From Chloroflexota bacterium (GTDB lineage Bacteria > Chloroflexota > Anaerolineae > Anaerolineales > Villigracilaceae), in assembly GCA_021796315.1 (NCBI GenBank), contig JAJYOH010000220.1, forward strand, positions 1 to 8,760: a stretch of 8,760 bases of DNA. Reading direction: 5' to 3'. The notes beneath the pieces were generated by a model. That model made no database searches and had not been told where the DNA came from. It saw nothing but the letters and a program-made list of their open reading frames with translations. Positions 1 through 5,602 of the stretch are shown piece after piece. The number at the start of each line of letters is the position of its first letter. The first letter of the stretch is position 1. The translations under genes and the position numbers were made by a program.

Positions 1-94
1 TTGCCGGTGCGCTGGTGGCTGTTGGTACAGCTCCACACGCCAATATGATCGCTACGCTAACGAATAAGGTTAAAACGATCATACGAGTCTTCAT
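1..94 (-). CDS. Partial lipoprotein, N-terminus only
   Basis: The reverse strand from the ATG at 94 reads without a stop to the window edge and gives 31 residues. They begin M-K-T-R-M, continue with a hydrophobic stretch (about residues 5-18) and end in I-L-A-C-G with Cys20. This is a type II signal peptide with a lipobox, so the product should be a lipid-anchored exported protein. After the Cys comes a short Ala/Thr/Pro-rich stretch, as in the serine hydrolase lipoprotein at the head of the same operon. The ATG overlaps the stop of the preceding gene as ATGA, and an AAAGGAGA Shine-Dalgarno site lies six bases upstream, so translation is probably coupled. The mature domain lies outside the window and its function cannot be told. 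Confidence 0.7.
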   Translation of the reverse strand, partial: MKTRMIVLTLFVSVAIILACGAVPTATSAPA

Positions 95-435
95 TTTGTA
101 TCTCCTTTGATGATTTGGGCTGAATAATCGCGGAACATTTCCTCCGCTGTTTCATTTAATTCTGACGGGATTTCCATCACTACAACGACTTTGTTTTTGA
201 AAATTGCATCCTGACAAATCTCTGCGTCTTTCTTTGGGACACCGAGCCGGGTCAGCTTTTCTGTGAGCTTTTCCGGCGCCGTGCCTTTTAGCGGACCGAC
301 ATCTTTCGCAACCGCATCGCGCTGTTTGACGTCAGCATGGATGACCGAAACATCATCCAAATTGAAATCGGCCTCGGAGAGATTGTTCAATAGGATTTCG
401 GCTTTCGACAAATTTTCCAGAACGGCTAAGATCAT
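91..435 (-). CDS. Small general-stress-protein-17M/YflT-like protein
   Basis: A 114-residue soluble protein with no signal peptide. It opens with a beta strand and helix (MILAVLENLSKAE, then a segment containing DFNLDDVSVI). Its second half has the pattern LTRLGVPKKDAE, a short helix, then KNKVVVVMEIP and a final helix. This order matches proteins related to Bacillus general stress protein 17M (YflT domain), where a 'G-[IV]-P-x-x-[ED]-A' turn precedes a strand and an AEE-type helix. The usual Gly-rich hydrophobic hairpin between the halves is missing, replaced by a short Lys/Pro linker, so this would be a minimal or diverged member. The start at 435 has a GAGGAAAA Shine-Dalgarno and lies 15 bases after the upstream lipoprotein gene; the 3' end overlaps the next gene by ATGA. 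The family call is by pattern only. Confidence 0.62.
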   Translation of the reverse strand: MILAVLENLSKAEILLNNLSEADFNLDDVSVIHADVKQRDAVAKDVGPLKGTAPEKLTEKLTRLGVPKKDAEICQDAIFKNKVVVVMEIPSELNETAEEMFRDYSAQIIKGDTK

Positions 436-450
436 TTTTCCTCACAATCT

Positions 451-1656
451 TTATTCGCCCAGCAATTGAATCATATCCGATGCGAGATTGTCAATGTATT
501 GACCGTTTGCCAGAAGAACAAAACCTGAACTTCCATCACGGACAAACGAAATATAACTTGAGAAACCGTTCGTTGCGCCATCTTTCCAAATGCGTTCATA
601 AGGCGTGTTGGGGTGATCCATATTCCATCCCAAACCCGCGCCGGTTCCGGGATTCCGCCCCTGCGCCTCGGATACCTGCGCGAGTTTTATGGCCGGAGCC
701 AGCGGCGTGGACTCGGGCTGCATGTTTGCAACGAGGAAAATAGCCATGTCGTGAAGCGTTGAATGCAAATAGCCCGCCGGACCCATTGCACCGGCTTCTG
801 GAAAATAAGGTGCGCCTGAACCGTAGTAATCGTAACCTTGTGCGAGACGATCCTCTTGATCGCTGGAAAGAGTCTCGGTTGTATCGAGCATGCCCAATGG
901 CTTGCTCACCGATTGAAATTCGAGCGTGCCAAAATCACTTCCGTAAAGCCGGGCCAGGATATCGCCAAGCAATTCATAGCCGACGTTGGAATAAACATAT
1001 TCCGAGCCGGGCGCGTGGTCGATTCTAAGAGTGTTCAGCCAATTGTAAAGTTCCTGCATATCGTCGGAGCCGAAATCGCGCGGCAGGGAAGAGCGATGCG
1101 TTGCAAGATTTGCCAATGTGATCGGAATGTTGTCATAGGACGGAGCCTTATTACCGAGCGGAAGATAATTTTGTAACGGGTCGTCCAGGCTGGCTTTGCC
1201 ATCGTTTATGGCTTTAGCTAAAAGAATGCCCGTGAACACTTTCGTGATCGAACCGATTTCATAAACCGTATCAGATGTGACGGGTTGCTTGGTATCTTTT
1301 GACATGACGCCATAATTCAAAAGCATCGTTCTCAATTGACCTGTGAGCGGGTCGCGTTTGACGATGGCGATTGACACCCCGGCATCGCGCGTGTCTTTCA
1401 GAAAGTCGGCTGCGAGTTGGTCAACCTGCGCCTTGAGCGCGTCATCGTTGAACAGCGAAAGTTGAAGCGTGGGAACCGGCGTGACCGTCGGCGTAGGGGT
1501 GGGGAAGGGAGTGTCCGTAGGCGCAGCGGTTTCGGTAGCGGTAGCCGTTATCGGCGCGGGAGGAAGCGGAGTCTGAGTCGGCGAGGTTGGAGTCGTGTTG
1601 CAGGCAGTCAAAATGATCACCAGTAAGATCAATAACAAAATAAATGGTTTTCGCAT
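451..1656 (-). CDS. Beta-lactamase-like (class C/PBP-fold) serine hydrolase lipoprotein
   Basis: About 401 residues from the ATG at 1656. The N-terminus is a lipoprotein signal (hydrophobic core, L-T-A-C, Cys19) followed by a Thr/Pro-rich linker of about 45 residues that would hold the domain off the membrane. The catalytic domain has the family motifs in order: S-I-T-K (Ser136, Lys139; the SxxK nucleophile and base), then Y-S-N (Tyr222, Asn224; YxN), with 'LATHRSSLP' between them matching the family's HTSGLP region. The third motif, normally [KH]-[ST]-G, reads K-D-G before ATNGFSSY, so the middle residue is unusual. Such proteins act as esterases, peptidases or beta-lactamases; substrate and resistance function cannot be inferred. 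A TTG at 1677 would lengthen the N-terminus by seven residues; the ATG gives a more normal signal peptide. It heads a three-gene operon. Confidence 0.88.
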   Translation of the reverse strand: MRKPFILLLILLVIILTACNTTPTSPTQTPLPPAPITATATETAAPTDTPFPTPTPTVTPVPTLQLSLFNDDALKAQVDQLAADFLKDTRDAGVSIAIVKRDPLTGQLRTMLLNYGVMSKDTKQPVTSDTVYEIGSITKVFTGILLAKAINDGKASLDDPLQNYLPLGNKAPSYDNIPITLANLATHRSSLPRDFGSDDMQELYNWLNTLRIDHAPGSEYVYSNVGYELLGDILARLYGSDFGTLEFQSVSKPLGMLDTTETLSSDQEDRLAQGYDYYGSGAPYFPEAGAMGPAGYLHSTLHDMAIFLVANMQPESTPLAPAIKLAQVSEAQGRNPGTGAGLGWNMDHPNTPYERIWKDGATNGFSSYISFVRDGSSGFVLLANGQYIDNLASDMIQLLGE

Positions 1657-1663
1657 TTGCTGA

Positions 1664-1669
1664 ATTATA
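1664..1669 (-). promoter_or_regulatory. Possible -10 box (TATAAT) with very short or no leader
   Basis: On the minus strand a perfect TATAAT ends eight bases before the ATG at 1656, and no clear Shine-Dalgarno lies between. If used, transcription would begin at or next to the start codon, giving a leaderless message. No good -35 hexamer sits 17 bases upstream, so the call is weak. Confidence 0.35.
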
Positions 1670-1721
1670 AAGCGCAAGTGCGGTATCCTGGTCAGGGGAC
1701 TAGAAATGCAATGTCGGTTTG

Positions 1722-1730
1722 TGCTACATT
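1722..1730 (+). promoter_or_regulatory. Possible extended -10 of the stress-protein operon
   Basis: TG-C-TACATT on the plus strand resembles an extended -10 element about 40 bases before the ATG at 1771. There is no convincing -35 hexamer upstream. It is the best candidate in the short divergent spacer between this operon and the beta-lactamase-like gene. Confidence 0.25.
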
Positions 1731-1756
1731 AGATGTGGGAAGGGCCTCAGCGTTTG

Positions 1757-1767
1757 AAAGGAGGTGG
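1757..1767 (+). promoter_or_regulatory. Ribosome binding site deciding the start at 1771
   Basis: AAAGGAGGTGG is a near-perfect match to the 16S 3' end, spaced normally before the ATG at 1771. The frame is open back to 1657, but the extra residues are unlike a UspA N-terminus, so this site fixes the start. Confidence 0.85.
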
Positions 1768-1770
1768 AAG

Positions 1771-2661
1771 ATGACCCCGAAGAAACGGCTGAATATCCTT
1801 CTGGCGGATGACGGTTCGCAACATGCTCAAGCGGCTGTCGAATTGTTGGGTGAACTTTTGTTGCCGCCCAAAAGCCGAGTCACGGACCTACGCGTTTTTA
1901 CCCCGGATCAAATTCCTGCGCTTCCGGATTTTGAAAAAGCTCTGGCACAGACGAAGGAACGACTTTTGAATAAGGGGATCATGACGGAAACAAACCTCGT
2001 GCTGGGCGAGCCTGCTGAAAAGATCATCGAAATTGCAGAGGCTGATAAGCCTGACCTGATTGTGCTGGGCGCAAAAGGTTTGCGCGCAACTCTCGGGATT
2101 CTGCTTGGCGGTGTAGCGCAACAAGTCGTGGAATATGCCTATTGTCCAGTGCTGATCGTGCGCGCACCGTTTCAGGGTCTGCGGCACATCCTGATCGTCA
2201 CCGACGGATCGCCGAATGCCCAGCATGCTGTTCGTTATCTAACCAAGCTCCCTCTACCCAAAAATGTGGATGTGCATGTCATGCATGTAATGCCTCCTGA
2301 GGAACATCCGATCATGATGACTTCGCTCGCGGGAGTCTGGCAGACTGCTTATGTAGAGCAGGCCATCGTTGATGAAGCAGCAGCTTTGCTGGAAAAGCAG
2401 AAGTGTAATGGGGAAGCGCTTCTTAAACGGACCTGTGATCTGCTTCAGCGCAATGGAATTGAATCCACACCCGTTCTGGAGCGCGGCGACGCGGCGACTG
2501 AGATCATCGAATATGTTAAATCAAATCACATGGATTTGATCGTGACCGGGTCACGCGGTTTGAGCCAGTTCAAAGGCTGGTGGATGGGAAGTGTTTCGCG
2601 CAAACTCATCCATTATTCGAATTGTTCTGTGCTGATCGTGAAAGCACCAGGAAAGGAGTAA
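1771..2661 (+). CDS. Tandem universal stress protein (two UspA domains)
   Basis: A cytoplasmic protein of 296 residues with two UspA domains, about residues 5-133 and 136-293. UspA proteins are alpha/beta nucleotide-binding folds made under starvation or stress. Each domain opens with a strand ending in Asp (ILLADDGS, ILIVTDGS) and closes with a PVLIV- or SVLIV-type strand. Domain 2 has the complete ATP motif G-x2-G-x9-G-S (Gly260, Gly263, Gly273, Ser274). Domain 1 has G-x2-G-x9-G-G (Gly100, Gly103, Gly113, Gly114), so the final Ser/Thr that contacts phosphate is Gly. ATP binding is thus likely in domain 2 and doubtful in domain 1, an inference from the motif. The gene is divergent from the beta-lactamase-like operon and forms an operon with the next gene four bases downstream. 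Confidence 0.95.
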   Translation: MTPKKRLNILLADDGSQHAQAAVELLGELLLPPKSRVTDLRVFTPDQIPALPDFEKALAQTKERLLNKGIMTETNLVLGEPAEKIIEIAEADKPDLIVLGAKGLRATLGILLGGVAQQVVEYAYCPVLIVRAPFQGLRHILIVTDGSPNAQHAVRYLTKLPLPKNVDVHVMHVMPPEEHPIMMTSLAGVWQTAYVEQAIVDEAAALLEKQKCNGEALLKRTCDLLQRNGIESTPVLERGDAATEIIEYVKSNHMDLIVTGSRGLSQFKGWWMGSVSRKLIHYSNCSVLIVKAPGKE

Positions 2662-2665
2662 GCTT

Positions 2666-2941
2666 ATGGAAATCGAAGTTGGCCGGGTCACCCATTTTTA
2701 CAACCATCTCTGTGTGGCAGTTCTGTCACTACAAATCGGCTTGAAAATCGGCGATACGATTCACTTTCTCGGACACCAAACGGATTTCACGCAGCGAGTG
2801 GATTCGATAGAGATCAATCATCACAATGTGGTGATCGTGAAGCCGGGTGAGGATGTAGCCATCAAAGTCATCGAGCCAGTACGAGTGCATGATGTAGTTT
2901 ACAGAGTTGTCCAGGGAACGACTGAACCCATCGCGGCTTGA
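2666..2941 (+). CDS. EF-Tu-domain-2-like small protein (translation elongation factor-like)
   Basis: A 91-residue protein that is essentially one beta-barrel domain resembling domain 2 of EF-Tu-type GTPases. Characteristic stretches are VGRVTHFY, a GLKIGDTIHFLGH loop, the TDFTQRVDSIEI segment, and HDVVYRVV near the end. There is no G domain, no P-loop and no signal peptide, so it cannot act as a GTPase. Free-standing proteins of this kind are usually annotated 'translation elongation factor-like'; their role is not established. The Shine-Dalgarno AAAGGAG overlaps the end of the UspA gene, and the ATG follows that stop after four bases, so the two are probably co-transcribed and translationally coupled. 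The short length is normal for the family. Confidence 0.82.
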   Translation: MEIEVGRVTHFYNHLCVAVLSLQIGLKIGDTIHFLGHQTDFTQRVDSIEINHHNVVIVKPGEDVAIKVIEPVRVHDVVYRVVQGTTEPIAA

Positions 2942-2980
2942 GTTCTTCAAACGCGCTGTTTAGTTTTTCCGATTATTGGA

Positions 2981-3008
2981 GCGCGGGGATCACAGTGTGA
3001 TTCCGCGC
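2981..3008. other. Hairpin in the convergent spacer
   Basis: GCGCGG and CCGCGC flank ATCAC-AGT-GTGAT, forming a long stem with one bulged base and a three-base loop. No T-run follows on either strand, so it is not a standard intrinsic terminator. It could be a stabilising 3' structure or, since its centre is a near-perfect palindrome, a protein-binding site. Confidence 0.5.
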
Positions 3009-3052
3009 TTCGACGCTTCGCGATGTGGGTGTATAAATGTGGTGATAAATTT

Positions 3053-3081
3053 CCGGAACCTGCCAACTGAACAGGTTCCGG
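3053..3081 (+). terminator. Probable intrinsic terminator of the UspA operon
   Basis: CCGGAACCTG and CAGGTTCCGG form a perfect ten-base-pair stem with a nine-base loop, followed on the plus strand by TTTCT, a short imperfect U-tract. It lies about 110 bases after the last plus-strand stop, in the spacer before the convergent gene. On the minus strand the stem is followed by AAATTT, less suited to termination. Confidence 0.5.
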
Positions 3082-3112
3082 TTTCTAAATTGATCAGTAA
3101 ATGCAGCAATTC

Positions 3113-5131
3113 TCAATGGGTGTGTTTCTCGGCGACATTTTTGAAAGCATCTACCACAACCGGATCAAAATACTTCCCGCGATAACGCTGGATTTCGCGT
3201 AAGGCATCCTGCGGAGGGCGTGAATCTCGGTAGGCGCGCTTATCAATCATGCTGGTATAGGCGTCCGTAACAGCTAATACTTTGGCGCCAATAGGAATTT
3301 CGTTGCCCTTCAACCGATCGGGATATCCAGTACCATCATAATGCTCATGGAAGTTTCGGATGATCTTTGCGACGCCATGTAATTGTGGCAATGGTTCAAG
3401 CATCTTCTCACCGGTTTGCGGGCTGAGACGCACCATATCCCATTCATTTTCGTTCAGCGGGCCAGACTTTTGCAGGATACTTTCAGGAATATCCTTCTTC
3501 CCGATGTCGTGCAAAAGTGCTGCCCACCGGATGCTCATGACTTCATCCTCTGGGACTTTCAGCGCACGTGCCGTTTCTTCGGCAAGCTTCGCGGACTTTG
3601 AACTGGAATCCGGAATATTGACTTCTCGCGCGTCCTCAGCATATGCCAGCGCAAGCGCCAACCCCAGGTAACCCTGTTTAATCTGATCGTACATCCACGC
3701 GTTTTGCAATGTAAGCGTAGCAGTGTTGGCAAAAAGGGAAAGGATGCTGCGTTCGTTGCGTGTGAACAAACGCGTGTACTTGTAAAATCCAAGCACAGCT
3801 CCCATGGTCTGGTCTTCATATACAAACGGGAAGATGCGGATGGATTGGACTTTCTTCTCGATCAGGTGCTGTTGCAGAGAAGTCGGCAAGACCGACTTCC
3901 GAACATCTGGAAATAGGATCGGTGATTTGCTGTGTCGCAAAATGGTTTGAACCGCTGCACCTTCTGTGTCTACGATGCGGTTGATCGTATCTGGATTCAA
4001 GCCGCTGATCCAGGGAGCGCTGATTGTGTTATCCGGGTTACGGAGAATGATGAAGGCCATATCCGTTCCAAGCACGTCCGTAGTGCTCTGGCCGATTGTC
4101 TTCACTGCTTCATCAAATAGCATCATTCGATTCAAGGTTCGTGTGTTATTGTGGAAGGTTTGGATTAACCTGCTAAGCGTACGATTATCTTGGCGAATCC
4201 AAATATCATCCACGACGCGCGCGATGTGGCGGGCGACCCATTCGAGCAGGGCAATCTCTTCCGGTCTCCAATCTGTAACCGAGCGGGAAGCAACGTGGAT
4301 GCAGCCAATCTGGTTTGTGTCTGTAGTGATTGGCACAGTGACGAACGAGCGAATTCCTGCGTTCTTCAGCACATCGAACAGTTTTCTGGAACTTCGCATG
4401 ACCAGTTGCAGGTCTGTCACAATCACGGTGTGGTCAGTAAGGTCCGGCGATGTTCGATAATGGTTGATGAATTCCATTTCGGCTTCGGATGTGTACCCGC
4501 GTGTGACAGGAATCTCGTCAAGTCGGATCATGCCATGTTCATGGTTGAGTTCCTTCAGAACATGATCCAAAACGTGGTCGAGCATTTCTATGACATCTGG
4601 TGTATATTGCTCGGGCCCTTTCATGCCGGAGTTTTGCAATACAGTCGCGGTCAGGTCAGCAGCTTCACAGGCAAAGACGCGGTCGGCAAGACTCCATTCG
4701 CCTTCCGTTTTGATCTGATTGAAATGAATCGCCCCGCTCAGCGCGCCGCTGACGTAGATCGGAACATGCAAGCTGGTCTTGACTTCCTGTCGCAGGAACT
4801 CGCGCGCTGTTTTGTTGTTTTTGTGCTGAGAATTGAAGACCATCATATATGGAACGTTTTGAATTGCGCCAATATAGTTTTTGATTTGTTGAATGCGAAT
4901 CGGTTTTGGCTTAATTGGTGTTTTTCGACCTGCCTTGTAAACTGAAATACAGGAAAAGTTTTCTCCGTCCTGAGAGAAACGCCAGAACACAACTTCTTCG
5001 ATGTTTAAGCCTTTTGCACATACCTGGCCAATCTTGTGGAGGGCAGTTTCGAGGTCGCTTTCAAGTAAGGTGGGATCGTGAGAAAGCTCCTGGATTTCGT
5101 ATATTCTGTTGGCGGAAATCTTCATGGACAT
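3113..5131 (-). CDS. Triple-GAF protein with degenerate HD-GYP domain
   Basis: A 672-residue cytoplasmic protein with no membrane segment or signal peptide. Three GAF-type sensor domains (about 25-165, 180-310, 325-478) are followed by an HD-GYP domain (about 485-665). HD-GYP enzymes hydrolyse cyclic di-GMP at a two- or three-metal site. Retained are H541-D542-I-G-K, H595-E596, the GYP signature D-G-T-G-Y-P (599-604), and Asp623 in the VTDAYTSM segment. Three usual histidines are changed: the first-helix His (HSxRV) aligns with Ser509, HPxxG reads S570-P-Q-T-G, and the first His of HHE is Phe594. Catalysis is therefore uncertain; it may be altered, or the domain may only bind ligand. The start at 5131 has an AGAGGTGA ribosome site. 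Ligands of the GAF domains are unknown. It appears monocistronic with a long leader. Confidence 0.92.
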   Translation of the reverse strand: MSMKISANRIYEIQELSHDPTLLESDLETALHKIGQVCAKGLNIEEVVFWRFSQDGENFSCISVYKAGRKTPIKPKPIRIQQIKNYIGAIQNVPYMMVFNSQHKNNKTAREFLRQEVKTSLHVPIYVSGALSGAIHFNQIKTEGEWSLADRVFACEAADLTATVLQNSGMKGPEQYTPDVIEMLDHVLDHVLKELNHEHGMIRLDEIPVTRGYTSEAEMEFINHYRTSPDLTDHTVIVTDLQLVMRSSRKLFDVLKNAGIRSFVTVPITTDTNQIGCIHVASRSVTDWRPEEIALLEWVARHIARVVDDIWIRQDNRTLSRLIQTFHNNTRTLNRMMLFDEAVKTIGQSTTDVLGTDMAFIILRNPDNTISAPWISGLNPDTINRIVDTEGAAVQTILRHSKSPILFPDVRKSVLPTSLQQHLIEKKVQSIRIFPFVYEDQTMGAVLGFYKYTRLFTRNERSILSLFANTATLTLQNAWMYDQIKQGYLGLALALAYAEDAREVNIPDSSSKSAKLAEETARALKVPEDEVMSIRWAALLHDIGKKDIPESILQKSGPLNENEWDMVRLSPQTGEKMLEPLPQLHGVAKIIRNFHEHYDGTGYPDRLKGNEIPIGAKVLAVTDAYTSMIDKRAYRDSRPPQDALREIQRYRGKYFDPVVVDAFKNVAEKHTH

Positions 5132-5134
5132 AAT

Positions 5135-5197
5135 TCACCTCTTTCGAACGTCAGAGAGAACGATCAGCAATGTAATTGTTGACGCGTGAAATACCAA
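5135..5197 (-). CDS. Possible 20-residue leader peptide of the HD-GYP gene
   Basis: A near-perfect Shine-Dalgarno (AAAGGAGG, 5203-5210 on the minus strand) lies about 60 bases above the HD-GYP start but is not followed by an ATG. A TTG five bases downstream opens a 20-codon frame (V-F-H-A-S-T-I-T-L-L and so on). Its TGA sits inside the ribosome site of the HD-GYP gene, three bases before that ATG. This is the geometry expected for translational coupling. The TTG start and lack of conservation data keep this low. The Shine-Dalgarno could instead be an ancestral or regulatory element. Confidence 0.25.
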   Translation of the reverse strand: MVFHASTITLLIVLSDVRKR

Positions 5198-5409
5198 AAC
5201 CACCTCCTTTCACTAGAAAAGGAAGAAAAATACCCCATAATCAATTAGACCATTATTGCGGCATGGAGAGCGGCATAGAATGGCGACTGTGGAGTCTCAG
5301 TATGGACTGTTCGACGGCGTTCAGTTGAGGGACGGGAATCGCGCGGTAGGAGATAGAAAGTGTTTAGCAGCTCATCAACGGAAATATACTGAGCTCAAGC
5401 TCCAAAAAC

Positions 5410-5439
5410 ATTATTGCACGACTGAGAGATGAGAGTCAA
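5410..5439 (-). promoter_or_regulatory. Promoter candidate for the HD-GYP gene
   Basis: On the minus strand TTGACT (5439-5434), an 18-base spacer and AATAAT (5415-5410) form a sigma-70-type promoter. It would give a leader of about 270 bases for the HD-GYP gene. The element resembles the promoter at 6826-6854: both have TTGACT, a shared CGTGC before the -10, and a T-rich run after it. Each also lies just beyond a nitroreductase 3' end, which suggests common descent by duplication. Confidence 0.5.
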
Positions 5440-5465
5440 GCACTTAACGCGGTTTTGCTCCGTAT

Positions 5466-5540
5466 TTGTTTTCAGCCACTTTTCGATGGAAATATTCATC
5501 GCTCGGTTTTCGTCCGCGCTTTAAAGATGGCACAGGCATC
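5466..5540 (-). pseudogene. Remnant of a nitroreductase 3' end
   Basis: The minus strand encodes V-P-S-L-K-R-G-R-K-P-S-D-E-Y-F-H-R-K, matching the C-terminus of the nitroreductase at 6870-7465 (S-P-S-L-K-R-G-R-K-S-D-A-E-Y-L-H-R-E-K-W). Over 5476-5531 against 6873-6930, roughly four in five bases agree by eye. The copy here lacks two bases near the end (after CATCG), which shifts the frame past the normal stop. Upstream the frame meets a TAG at about 5590, and the rest of the gene is gone, replaced by the phospholipase-like gene. What remains is about 25 codons, with no start. Confidence 0.72.
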
Positions 5541-5602
5541 TGGATGCCGCACCATCCTGGCATCTTTCTATGAGCACCACGAGGCTATATCGGCAGCTCT
5601 TG

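Larger units (their letters stand above)
5132..5443. other. Long spacer and leader upstream of the HD-GYP gene
   Basis: About 310 bases with no full gene. Reading toward the HD-GYP gene it holds a promoter-like pair at 5410-5439, then some 210 bases with only small hairpins (for example GAGC-TTGA-GCTC near 5391-5402), then the strong Shine-Dalgarno and mini-ORF. No c-di-GMP riboswitch consensus could be recognised. Nothing else here could be assigned. Confidence 0.5.

Noticed and set aside
1657..1770. Extension of the UspA gene frame back to 1657
   Set aside because: The extra 38 residues are not like a UspA N-terminus, and a near-perfect ribosome site directly precedes the ATG at 1771.
4190..4945. 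Open frame of 251 codons on the plus strand inside the HD-GYP gene
   Set aside because: It lies wholly antisense to a clear multi-domain coding sequence, shows no recognisable domain, and has no ribosome site; it is a chance open frame.
5132..5403. c-di-GMP riboswitch in the leader of the HD-GYP gene
   Set aside because: A long leader before a c-di-GMP-type gene invites this idea, but the conserved cores of the known classes (GEMM I and II) are not recognisable.
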